From a bacterium UBP18_UBA7526 (GTDB taxonomy: Bacteria; UBP18; UBA7526), in contig DLMW01000003.1 in the NCBI GenBank assembly GCA_002478245.1, positions 1,133 to 15,890 of the forward strand: DNA of 14,758 bases, given 5' to 3'. The notes beneath the pieces are model-generated. The model saw nothing but the letters and a program-made list of their open reading frames with translations, did not search any database and had not been told where the DNA came from. Both the position numbers and the translations under genes were made by a program. Of the stretch, positions 1 through 6,454 are shown piece by piece (within the stretch, counting starts at the first letter, position 1; each line of letters opens with the position of its first letter).

Positions 1-542
1 GGGATGTGACGAACATCATGCGCCTTGCTCGCCAGAAAGCAATCATTAAGAGACAGGACTATCTTGCGGTCTATGACCTGAAGAATGAGAGGGTCTGGGT
101 TCAGGATCCCAGGGGCCCTGATGGCAAGCCGGGAATTGCCGGAGTAGATGATGATAATAATGGTGTTATTGATGATACCGGAGAGCTGGGTACCGCCGGC
201 TCTGATGACTTCAATGCCAGTGATCCGAATACCTGGAGCCCGGAGTTTGGTACCGTGCAGTCCCTTCCCGATAAGGCAATCATCGCCCGAATTACAGCAG
301 GAGATGGCGGTCTGGCAACAGGAACCGAGGATCCAAGTTCTGACGGAACAGATGATTATAAATATAGCGACAAGGAGATCGGCTACCATAAATTCTCCCC
401 CAACAGCACAGTAGATGATTATACAGAGAGTGGCTATTCTATCAAGCCAACTGTTTGGTTGAAAGACGAGAGGCTTGTAGACTTCTATAAAGTGGAGCTC
501 ATTCCCCAGACTGCCCGGGCAAAGATATATAGTTCCTGGTAA
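1..542 (+). CDS. Minor pseudopilin, GspH/FimT-like (5' truncated by window)
   Basis: The reading frame is open from the first bases (codons from position 3) to TAA at 540-542. The N-terminal prepilin leader and most of the anchor helix lie outside the window, so the in-frame GTG at 6 is not a real start. The visible part opens with the amphipathic end of a pilin helix (NIMRLARQKAIIKRQDY) and a beta strand (YLAVYDLKNERVWVQDP). This matches the layout of the second H-like protein in the window (VMRLARSRAVAERN, then strands). The globular part has an acidic loop, VDDDNNGVIDD, resembling an EF-hand or thrombospondin-3 calcium loop, and ends LVDFYKVELIPQTARAKIYSSW-like strands. It is first in an H-I-J-K pseudopilin set. 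The family call rests on position, the helix remnant and resemblance to the second H, since the diagnostic leader cannot be seen. Confidence 0.72.
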   Translation, partial: DVTNIMRLARQKAIIKRQDYLAVYDLKNERVWVQDPRGPDGKPGIAGVDDDNNGVIDDTGELGTAGSDDFNASDPNTWSPEFGTVQSLPDKAIIARITAGDGGLATGTEDPSSDGTDDYKYSDKEIGYHKFSPNSTVDDYTESGYSIKPTVWLKDERLVDFYKVELIPQTARAKIYSSW

Positions 543-658
543 AACGCCCGCAAGGGGCAGGCTGAGAGAGTGAAACAGAGAAGGGGAGAAACGGCGGGAG
601 ATAAATGAAAAATTAGCAATGAAAAAGGTTTACCCCGTTGGAGATGGATTGAAAGAAC

Positions 659-895
659 ATGTTTTATGCCTATGTAATAAGAGGAAAGATGGTAAATGGT
701 ACACTGGTTCACCAAATAATCTACGGAAACGCTTCCCAGGTAACAAGATATTTTCTACAAAAGGTCAGAGGTCCCTTCGAATTAATATACTATGAAGCAT
801 GTGTTAATGGACAGGATGCCTGAGTGAGAGAGAAATATTTAAAATCAGGATTTGGAAAACGCTATCTTAGGAGTCGTTTGAAGCGTTTCCTATCT
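659..895 (+). pseudogene. Decayed GIY-YIG nuclease gene (small UvrC-domain/COG2827-like family)
   Basis: Three frames must be joined to read the protein. From ATG 659 comes MFYAYVIR. After a frameshift near 683, KDGKWYTGSPNNLRKRF and KIFSTKGQR follow. After a second shift near 772, PFELIYYEACVNGQDA, a TGA at 821-823, then VREKYLKSGFGKRYL and SRLKRFL. These are the standard blocks of small standalone GIY-YIG endonucleases: the FYxYV strand, the YTGS (YIG) strand, the LRKRF arginine, STxxRP, YYEA and the REKYLKSG helix. The TGA is one transition from CGA (Arg), which would suit the family. Residues after RKRF seem to be missing, so there may also be a small deletion. The last roughly 24 codons overlap and are in frame with the following pseudopilin gene. 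The gene cannot make an intact nuclease. It occupies nearly all the gap between the H1 and I1 pseudopilin genes. Confidence 0.85.
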
Positions 896-1264
896 CCAAC
901 GGGGTTTAGTCTCTTAGAGGTCATGGTTACTGTAGTCGTCTTGAGCTTTGGCCTCTTGGCCATCATCCATCTCTTTCCCATTGGCCTGAGGGCAAGCAAG
1001 ATATCCCAGGATGTTACTACCGCCACTTTCCTGGCCCAAGAGAGAATAGAGGAACTCAAGAGCGCCAGATATATGGATATTGATTGCGCTTCTGGCACCT
1101 TTGAAGGGCCGTACAATGAATTTGAATGGGAACAAAGAGTAAGTGAGGAAATAAGTGGTTGGTTAAAAAAGGTAACGGTCAGGGTTTTCTGGAGTAGATA
1201 TGGAAGGACGCGCAATGTAAAATTAACTACCTTTATTGCTAATTATCAGAGGAAGTTCCGATAG
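824..1264 (+). CDS. gspI: Minor pseudopilin, GspI/PilV-like (set 1), with a leader derived from a GIY-YIG pseudogene
   Basis: This encodes a type IV-like prepilin. The cleavage site is PTG/FSLLEVMV with Glu at mature position 5, followed by a hydrophobic helix (VTVVVLSFGLLAIIHLFPIGL) and the GspI block TATFLAQERIEELKSARY. It parallels the second I protein (SKKGYDITVATLLAQEKLEELRYSS), which supports paralogy. Minor pseudopilin I is an inner-membrane protein that joins the H/I/J/K tip of a pseudopilus. The start is uncertain. GTG 824, with AGGA at 813-816, gives a 27-residue leader made almost wholly of GIY-YIG C-terminal sequence. TTG 878, with TAGGAG just upstream, gives a usual 9-residue leader (MKRFLSPTG). 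No ATG start is available in frame before the anchor. Length and C-terminal strands are ordinary for GspI. Confidence 0.87.
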   Translation: MREKYLKSGFGKRYLRSRLKRFLSPTGFSLLEVMVTVVVLSFGLLAIIHLFPIGLRASKISQDVTTATFLAQERIEELKSARYMDIDCASGTFEGPYNEFEWEQRVSEEISGWLKKVTVRVFWSRYGRTRNVKLTTFIANYQRKFR

Positions 1265-1307
1265 TAAAAATTTAGCCATCTTAATCTCATGATAAAGGGA
1301 TTAGCCT

Positions 1308-1964
1308 ATGTCAGGAAGAAAAACGGGGTTTACCCTTGTTGAACTCATGGTAACGGTAGTCATATCGGTACTCATAACGATCGCCTTCTTCACCATATTT
1401 AAGGGTGGAACCTCTGCCTGGCGTAAAGGAGAGATCCGGACAGAACTGGTCCAGAATGGAAGGATTGCTCTCGATAGGATGGCCTCTGAGATACGGCAGG
1501 CCCTCCCCCCCGATCCAAGGGCTTCGCCTCCCATAAAAGAGATCAGAGTCTGTTTGGATAGTGATACTAACAAAGTAGTGGGTTCTGAAGGGGATCGTGT
1601 TATCTTTCAGGCGGCCTTAGATAAGATAGAAGGACCTGAGGAGATAAGGTTCTCGAGGCTTGTTACGGAAGATATCTCCTCCCCCCCTTCTCCAACAAAT
1701 ATTCTATACAAAAGGGTAGATAATCCCCCTCGTTATGATGACGACGGAAAAGAGATTGGAAATCCTCCCCCGGAATCTTATGAGGTAACCGCGGGAGAGA
1801 TAGTAAAGGAATTAACCTTTCTCATGGAAAAGAGGCCCCAGGGTTATGGACATGTATCGGCATTATTAACCATTCGCCTTACCTTAGAGCATAGAGGAGA
1901 GAGGGTTCCCCTCACTACCAAAGTAAAGGTAGCTTATGTTGGAAAAAAGTATTGGCCCTTTTGA
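1308..1964 (+). CDS. gspJ: Minor pseudopilin, GspJ/PilW-like (set 1)
   Basis: The protein has 218 residues with a short leader MSGRKTG, cleaved before FTLVELMVTVVISVLITIAFF, with Glu5 in place. The segment after the anchor (FKGGTSAWRKGEIRTELVQNGRIALDRMASEIRQAL) is the typical GspJ/PilW helix, closely mirrored in the second J protein (FRTSMDAWQRGEATIQRCQPARSALQGMGEEMRSAI). The rest is a predicted beta-rich globular domain with a Pro/Asp-rich loop around residues 145-157. J proteins form the tip with I and K in type II secretion. ATG 1308 is chosen because it gives the canonical leader; AAAGGGA lies upstream. The gene is 43 bp after I1 and 18 bp before the K-like gene, so it is probably in the same transcript. 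Confidence 0.88.
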   Translation: MSGRKTGFTLVELMVTVVISVLITIAFFTIFKGGTSAWRKGEIRTELVQNGRIALDRMASEIRQALPPDPRASPPIKEIRVCLDSDTNKVVGSEGDRVIFQAALDKIEGPEEIRFSRLVTEDISSPPSPTNILYKRVDNPPRYDDDGKEIGNPPPESYEVTAGEIVKELTFLMEKRPQGYGHVSALLTIRLTLEHRGERVPLTTKVKVAYVGKKYWPF

Positions 1965-1982
1965 GGCATAATGAGGCTTTAG

Positions 1983-3506
1983 ATGAGAAGGGTCCTTGAG
2001 AGTAAAAGAGGGATAGCGGTCACCATGGCCATGTGGTTCTTGGCTGTCTTAGCCATTATCGGAACCTCCTTTGCCTATATGATGCGTCTTGAGCCAATGA
2101 TTGCCCGCCACCATCAGGAAGGGGTAAAGGCCATGTATGTTGCTATGGCAGGAGTTGATAAGGCCTACACCCTCTTAGGGACAGATTCCCCTATCCGTGA
2201 ATTTGCAGAACCCCTTAAGGATGATACCGGGACTACTGTGGGAACCTATATGGTGAAAATGTATCCCCTTTATCTCTTTGCTCTTCAAGGAGGCAATTCA
2301 AAGCAATTCTTCCGCTACAATACTTATAAGAATGAGTGGGAAAAGAGAAGAATGCAGTCTACACCCAGAGAAATTGGTCCAGGTGGTGCCTTAGCTGGTG
2401 ATGAAACCGACTTTTTCTACACCCTGCGCGGTGGGAAGACGAAGGATTTCTATCGCTATGAAATTTCCCGGGATTGGTGGGAGAGGAAGAAGATAGCCAG
2501 TACTCCCCGGGCCATCGGTTGGGGTGGGGCCCTGGTTCATTGGTATGAAGTCAACTACTACGAGTGTCCGGAGTGTGGCTTCCCCCCTAAGTACGACGAA
2601 CCAGGCAACTGTCCTGTTTGTGGGGAGGAATTAGACCCGAATATCTCTCACTACTTCTATGCTACAAGAGGCGATGCTACCACAGAGTTCTATTATTATA
2701 GCGTTGATAAAGAAAAATGGACAACGATGGCTACTACCCCGGATAAAGTTGATAAAGGAGGGGCTCTGGCCTGGGCAGACGGCGACTATCTCTGTCCGGT
2801 GTGTAACCATGCCTCTTCTACATCAGGCACCTGTCCTAATTGTAACAGAGAATTGGAAAAGTTCATCTATGCCTTACAGGGTGGCGGTACCACAGGCTTC
2901 TGGCGCTATAGCCTTAACAATAATCAATGGCAGAAGTACCGCTGCCCGGAGTGTGGCCATATCTCTCCTACACTAGACAACTGTCCTACCCATGACACAC
3001 CGTTAGAGATGTTCATCCCCGATACCCCGGCTTCGGTTGGTGAAGGAGGGGCCTTAACCTGGGCAGGCGGTAACTATATCTATGCTCTCAGAGGAAATAG
3101 TAATGTTTTCTGGCGCTATAAAATAAGCACCAATGCCTGGGAGGGCATGGCCTCTATCCTGGGTGAGATCGGTGTGGGAGGTGCCTTGGCCTGGGATGGG
3201 GGCGAATACATCTATTGCCTTAGAGGCGCTAACACCAGTGATTTTTACAGATACGAGATCTCTAAAAATGAGTGGGCTACGCTGCCAAGTGTAAGCTATA
3301 AAATTGGGTGGGAGACACACTATGCTTCCATTGGAAGCGGTGGCTCGTTAGCCGCGGGCGATCTCTACCGTATAGTCTCTACGGGTTATATACCAGACAA
3401 GGACAATGTTAGGGCGACGAAGAAGATCGAGGCGATCATAGATATTAGGCCCAAAGCCAGATATATGAGAAGGATAATTTATTGGAGAGAAATCCCGAAG
3501 GATTAA
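1983..3506 (+). CDS. K/PilX-like tip pseudopilin with an inserted six-blade kelch-like propeller carrying three zinc ribbons
   Basis: Length is 507 residues. Residues 1-65 are a K/PilX-type anchor: KRG/IAVTMAMWFLAVLAIIG, without Glu5 as in GspK, then the AMAGVDKAYTLL helix. Residues 95-460 hold six repeats of the form (Y/F)xYALRGG..T.(D)F(W/Y)RY.IS.N.W......IG.GGALA.., about 45 residues each, which looks like a kelch-type propeller. Three Cys clusters are embedded in it: C195/C198/C210/C213 (CPEC, CPVC), C271/C274/C284/C287 (CPVC, CPNC) and C321/C324/C334/H337 (CPEC, CPTH). Residues 461-507 (YRIVSTGYIPDKDNVRA, KKIEAIIDI, IIYWREI) match the C-terminus of the GspK encoded at 5115-6269. The middle has therefore been exchanged or inserted between conserved ends. 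ATG 1983 gives a short basic leader. It follows J1 by 18 bp. Function as a tip adhesin or ligand-binding subunit is inferred from PilX/PilY1 logic. Confidence 0.82.
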   Translation: MRRVLESKRGIAVTMAMWFLAVLAIIGTSFAYMMRLEPMIARHHQEGVKAMYVAMAGVDKAYTLLGTDSPIREFAEPLKDDTGTTVGTYMVKMYPLYLFALQGGNSKQFFRYNTYKNEWEKRRMQSTPREIGPGGALAGDETDFFYTLRGGKTKDFYRYEISRDWWERKKIASTPRAIGWGGALVHWYEVNYYECPECGFPPKYDEPGNCPVCGEELDPNISHYFYATRGDATTEFYYYSVDKEKWTTMATTPDKVDKGGALAWADGDYLCPVCNHASSTSGTCPNCNRELEKFIYALQGGGTTGFWRYSLNNNQWQKYRCPECGHISPTLDNCPTHDTPLEMFIPDTPASVGEGGALTWAGGNYIYALRGNSNVFWRYKISTNAWEGMASILGEIGVGGALAWDGGEYIYCLRGANTSDFYRYEISKNEWATLPSVSYKIGWETHYASIGSGGSLAAGDLYRIVSTGYIPDKDNVRATKKIEAIIDIRPKARYMRRIIYWREIPKD

Positions 3507-3535
3507 TAAATAACAATGCAAATCCGTTCTATTCC

Positions 3536-4060
3536 ATGCTAATCCGTGAAAGAGGCATCACCCTCCTAGAACTCCTAGTGGTGATAGTCATCATCGGTAT
3601 TATGCTTGGTGTGGCGATACCAAAGTTTGCTAGCCACCAGAAGCGAATGAGCGTCAAACTCGCTGCCCGCTCGGTTGCCTCGGTAATGCGACTGGCGCGC
3701 AGTAGGGCAGTTGCCGAACGGAACCCTTACTCTGCGCTTTGTGATCGTAATCCAGACTCTGATGGTCGCTATCATATCTGGCTTCAAAGAGACCGCTGGG
3801 TTGCTAACACTACTACAAAAGATCCGGCCTTTGGAACGGAGAAGACTTTACCTAAAAAAGTGGTTATAGATGAGAGTACTACTGGTGGTGCGGGCGCAGG
3901 AGTTTCCGACTCCAATGTTTTCTATTTCAACTTTAGTAAGGGGGGCGGTATCATGCCTTCAGGGAAGATAAGATTACGGGACACGGAGAATAAAATTAAA
4001 TATCAAGTTTGTTTCTCCGGCACAGGTGCTGTTCATATAGAATCTGACTGGCGTGACTAA
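3536..4060 (+). CDS. gspH: Minor pseudopilin, GspH/FimT-like (set 2)
   Basis: This is a prepilin with leader MLIRERG, cleaved before ITLLELLVVIVIIGIMLGVAIP, with Glu5 present. Next comes the FimT/GspH helix (LAARSVASVMRLARSRAVAERNP) and beta strands. The C-terminal pattern FYFNFSKGGGIMPSGKIRL then FSGTGAVHIESDW is typical of the GspH globular domain (a glycine-rich strand pair, then a TG-x-V strand). The frame is open further upstream to a TTG at 3482 that overlaps the K1 gene, but that would give a 25-residue leader of unlikely composition. ATG 3536 gives a canonical one, although no clear ribosome binding site precedes it. The gene begins the second H-I-J-K set and lies 29 bp after K1. Confidence 0.87.
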   Translation: MLIRERGITLLELLVVIVIIGIMLGVAIPKFASHQKRMSVKLAARSVASVMRLARSRAVAERNPYSALCDRNPDSDGRYHIWLQRDRWVANTTTKDPAFGTEKTLPKKVVIDESTTGGAGAGVSDSNVFYFNFSKGGGIMPSGKIRLRDTENKIKYQVCFSGTGAVHIESDWRD

Positions 4061-4064
4061 AGAG

Positions 4065-4454
4065 ATGAGATGGAATAAATTAAACCGGGTGGGTTTCACT
4101 ATCTTAGAGGTTCTGGTTGCTATTTTAATTATAGCCTTTGGGCTATTAGCCCTGATGCGTGCCCTCTCAGGAGGACTTGTGGGAAGCAAGAAGGGCTACG
4201 ATATCACCGTAGCCACCCTCTTAGCCCAAGAGAAATTGGAGGAACTGAGGTATAGTTCTTGGGATTCCCTTGCCTCCTCAGGGTCGAGGACGTGCTTTCC
4301 CTCGCCCAATGAGAACTTCCAATGGGAGATAACGGTTGATACTATAGACCCTTCCCCTTATTTGAAGGAAGTATCGCTCTCTATCTGGTGGCCAGCAGGA
4401 GCCAGCAGTCAACGCTGTGTTAATTTCAAAACCTATATGGCAAAATATAATTAG
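4065..4454 (+). CDS. gspI: Minor pseudopilin, GspI/PilV-like (set 2)
   Basis: From ATG 4065 the leader is MRWNKLNRVG, cleaved before FTILEVLVAILIIAFGLLALM. The GspI hallmark TVATLLAQEKLEELR follows, then strands and a C-terminus VNFKTYMAKYN. This parallels the first I protein (TATFLAQERIEELK; LTTFIANYQ), so the two are paralogues. An in-frame GTG at 4053 would overlap the H2 stop by 8 nt and give a longer leader. ATG 4065, four bases after the H2 stop, is preferred. It is an inner-membrane prepilin processed by prepilin peptidase (PilD/GspO, not encoded here) and joins J and K at the pseudopilus tip. Confidence 0.9.
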   Translation: MRWNKLNRVGFTILEVLVAILIIAFGLLALMRALSGGLVGSKKGYDITVATLLAQEKLEELRYSSWDSLASSGSRTCFPSPNENFQWEITVDTIDPSPYLKEVSLSIWWPAGASSQRCVNFKTYMAKYN

Positions 4455-4462
4455 GAGAAGAG

Positions 4463-5101
4463 ATGTTAAGGAATGAGAAGGGCTTCACTCTCTTAGAACT
4501 TCTGGTAGCTTTGACCATCACTGTTCTCTTAGGAGCGACTCTTTTCACAATATTCAGGACGAGTATGGATGCCTGGCAGAGGGGAGAGGCCACTATCCAA
4601 AGATGTCAGCCGGCACGTAGCGCTCTCCAGGGAATGGGCGAGGAGATGCGAAGCGCCATTTCCCTCAGCAGACAATATGATGGCACGAGTAATAACCAAA
4701 GTTTTAAGGGTACGGTCAACACTGTAGATTTTCTTACTACGTCTAATTCTCCTCCCTGGACGCAGAACTATTCGCTAAATGAGACATACTATGATGTCTG
4801 TGAGATCGGTTACTACATTCACGCTGATGGAGACCGCCTCATGCGCCGTCTCCAGACAAAGAATGTCCCGGATGGGATTATTGGAAGTGGTGGAGGCTAT
4901 GCCAGATTAGCACCTCATGTTAAGGGATTAAATATCAAATATTTTAACGGTGCCAGTTGGGTAGATAGCTGGCCAGCATCCAATACCTTACCCAGAGTAG
5001 TAAAAATTACCCTTACTGTTCAGGCAGATGTTGCTCCCGCCGGAATAGAGAAAAAAGAGGAGAATATTAGTACCCAGGTCTACATCCCATTGGGAAATTA
5101 G
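4463..5101 (+). CDS. gspJ: Minor pseudopilin, GspJ/PilW-like (set 2)
   Basis: The protein has 212 residues with leader MLRNEKG, cleaved before FTLLELLVALTITVLLGATLFTIF, Glu5 present. The helix after the anchor and the beta-rich domain (EIGYYIHADGDRLMRRLQT, GLNIKYFNGASWVDSWPA, RVVKITLTVQ) match GspJ/PilW. The Shine-Dalgarno AGGAG at 4453-4457 lies five bases before ATG 4463 and supports this start. Only 8 bp separate it from the I2 stop and 13 bp from gspK, so it sits inside a tight operon. It is a paralogue of the J at 1308-1964, with the same length class and the same AWxxGE motif after the anchor. Confidence 0.9.
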   Translation: MLRNEKGFTLLELLVALTITVLLGATLFTIFRTSMDAWQRGEATIQRCQPARSALQGMGEEMRSAISLSRQYDGTSNNQSFKGTVNTVDFLTTSNSPPWTQNYSLNETYYDVCEIGYYIHADGDRLMRRLQTKNVPDGIIGSGGGYARLAPHVKGLNIKYFNGASWVDSWPASNTLPRVVKITLTVQADVAPAGIEKKEENISTQVYIPLGN

Positions 5102-5114
5102 AAGGAAGATAAAG

Positions 5115-6269
5115 ATGATCTCTTCAAAAGGAAAGAAAGGGATTGCTCTTATTATAGCCTTATGGATAATGACCATTTTGATGGTGGTGGCGGCCTCCTT
5201 TGCCTTTATGATGAGGACCGAGCTGAAGATGGCCACTAACTTCAGAGACGAAATCCAGGCCCACTACTTAGCGAGAGCCGGGGTGGAGAGGGCCATTGCT
5301 CTATTAAGAAATGATGGGGGAACTACAGATCACCTCGGTGAAGCCTGGTTTCAGGGATGGGGTGGAACCTGGTATGACCTAGGAGAAGGAGGCTATTCTC
5401 TCACTGTATTGGATGAAGCAGGAATGATGAACTTGAATGCCCCTTTACTTTTACCCGATCACTGGGATAGATTGGGAGCCATAACTCCTCAGGGAGCGGT
5501 AAATATTATTGATTATCGCGATAGCGACGATATTCAGACATTATATCAGACATCAGCGAAAACATATAGTGGCAATGAAACGAATGCTAAGAACCGCGAT
5601 TTTGATACCATCAGGGAGATGGTAAAGGTCGCTGATATTGGTACTGACATATTTGATGCCCAACAGAAGAACATCACTGTTTATTCCTATGATATTAATA
5701 CCCAGGTTGATGGCAGTGCCAGAATAAATATTAATAGCGCTGACTATACAACGCTCCGGAAAACCCTCGGTATCAACGATACCCAAGCCAATAATATACT
5801 CGCTTACCAGCCGAACTTTTCTCAGCACTTCTGGCTTGACGATTTGGAAGAGAAGATAGAAGGCTTTGGTGTAACCACGATCAAGAAGATTGCAGATAAG
5901 ATAAAGGTCACAGACGATCCTACCCTCACAGGAGCAATAAATATCAATACCGCCAGCGCCGCTGTTTTGAGCGCTTTTGGTTTTACCTCTGGGGATGTAA
6001 CAAATATCATTAATTATCGGACAAGCAATGTATTTGCTACAAGAGGTGATATTTTGAGTGTCAGTGGCATAAAAGCCGAAACTGATTTTGACGAGGTTGA
6101 TGAGCCTGTCTGTGACCTGCTTACTGTGAGGTCGAATTGTTTTAGAATAATCTCTACTAGCCAAGTGCTTGGAGGGAGTGAAGTTGTGGCCCAGAGAAGG
6201 ATTGAGGCAGTAGTTAACAGAGACACTACTCCCATAAAAATCCTTTATTGGTCAGAGCATATGGATTGA
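5115..6269 (+). CDS. gspK: GspK-type minor pseudopilin (set 2)
   Basis: Length is 384 residues. The anchor KKG/IALIIALWIMTILMVVAASFAFMM lacks Glu5, which is usual for GspK because it caps the pseudopilus tip. AHYLARAGVERAIALL is the conserved helix after the anchor. The middle has the GspK signature DEAGMMNLNAP (100-110) and VNIIDYRDSDD (129-139), then two helix-hairpin-helix-like modules (RININSADYTTLRKTLGI from 203; ININTASAAVLSAFGF from 275, ending FATRGDILSVSGI). The C-terminus (FRIISTSQVLGGSEVVA, RRIEAVVN, IKILYWSEHMD) resembles that of the K-like protein at 1983-3506. The AGGAAG site before ATG 5115 supports the start. K sits on top of the I-J-K tip in type II secretion. It ends the second pseudopilin set, and the accessory island begins directly after it. 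Confidence 0.9.
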   Translation: MISSKGKKGIALIIALWIMTILMVVAASFAFMMRTELKMATNFRDEIQAHYLARAGVERAIALLRNDGGTTDHLGEAWFQGWGGTWYDLGEGGYSLTVLDEAGMMNLNAPLLLPDHWDRLGAITPQGAVNIIDYRDSDDIQTLYQTSAKTYSGNETNAKNRDFDTIREMVKVADIGTDIFDAQQKNITVYSYDINTQVDGSARININSADYTTLRKTLGINDTQANNILAYQPNFSQHFWLDDLEEKIEGFGVTTIKKIADKIKVTDDPTLTGAININTASAAVLSAFGFTSGDVTNIINYRTSNVFATRGDILSVSGIKAETDFDEVDEPVCDLLTVRSNCFRIISTSQVLGGSEVVAQRRIEAVVNRDTTPIKILYWSEHMD

Positions 6270-6270
6270 T

Positions 6271-6328
6271 GACGCCAAGACGCGAATGGCACGGAGCAAG
6301 AAATAAAAGGACGCAAATTTACGCGAAT
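6271..6328 (+). repeat. Two degenerate copies of a GACGCAAATTTACGCGAAT-type intergenic repeat
   Basis: Position 6271-6287 reads GACGCCAAGACGCGAAT and 6310-6328 reads GACGCAAATTTACGCGAAT, two related copies 22 bp apart. Related fragments (CGCGAATAAT, ACGCAAAAAG) recur around 7071-7166. Sequences of this ACGCAAATT-ACGCGAAT style are common intergenic debris in uncultivated bacterial genomes; that statement is from memory. No coding potential is seen. Confidence 0.5.
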
Positions 6329-6400
6329 AAAGAGAAAGAGTAGAAAGATGAAACTTCAGGAGGCAGAGAAGAAATATAAGCTGGTCAAGCCAGGGTGTGG

Positions 6401-6440
6401 GGTAACAAAAGGGTCAGGTCTTGAAATGTGAATATTTTAG
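6401..6440 (+). repeat. Possible REP/IS200-like terminus remnant (GGGTCAGGTCTTGAAATGTG)
   Basis: The stretch around 6411-6430 reads GGGTCAGGTCTTGAAATGTG. From memory, a GGGTCAGGTCTTG-like motif often flanks Y1-type (REP-associated or IS200-like) transposase genes. No transposase gene is present nearby, so this would be a solo or decayed end. The 6270-6573 gap otherwise holds the short repeats, one arm of the repeat shared with 7080-7166, and the hicB upstream region. Confidence 0.35.
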
Positions 6441-6454
6441 GTAAAAGGGGTTAG

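Noticed and set aside
546..558. GCCC/GGGC hairpin after the first pseudopilin
   Set aside because: The stem is only 4 bp and there is no T-run, so it is not a credible intrinsic terminator.
862..1215. Minus-strand open frame opposite the I1 pseudopilin
   Set aside because: It is antisense to a well-supported prepilin gene and shows no domain pattern.
2659..2976. Plus-strand frame inside the propeller gene
   Set aside because: It is a second frame within strongly repetitive coding sequence; the main frame has continuous repeats and Cys clusters.
5553..6164. Minus-strand open frame of 203 codons
   Set aside because: It lies wholly inside gspK, which has clear family motifs over this stretch. 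The minus-strand product has no recognisable pattern and no ribosome binding site, so it is a shadow.
6348..6431. Small frame starting MKLQEAEKKYKLVKPG (27 codons)
   Set aside because: It has no family resemblance, a weak ribosome binding site, and its end runs through the GGGTCAGGTCTTG repeat motif. It may be a gene fragment but cannot be supported.
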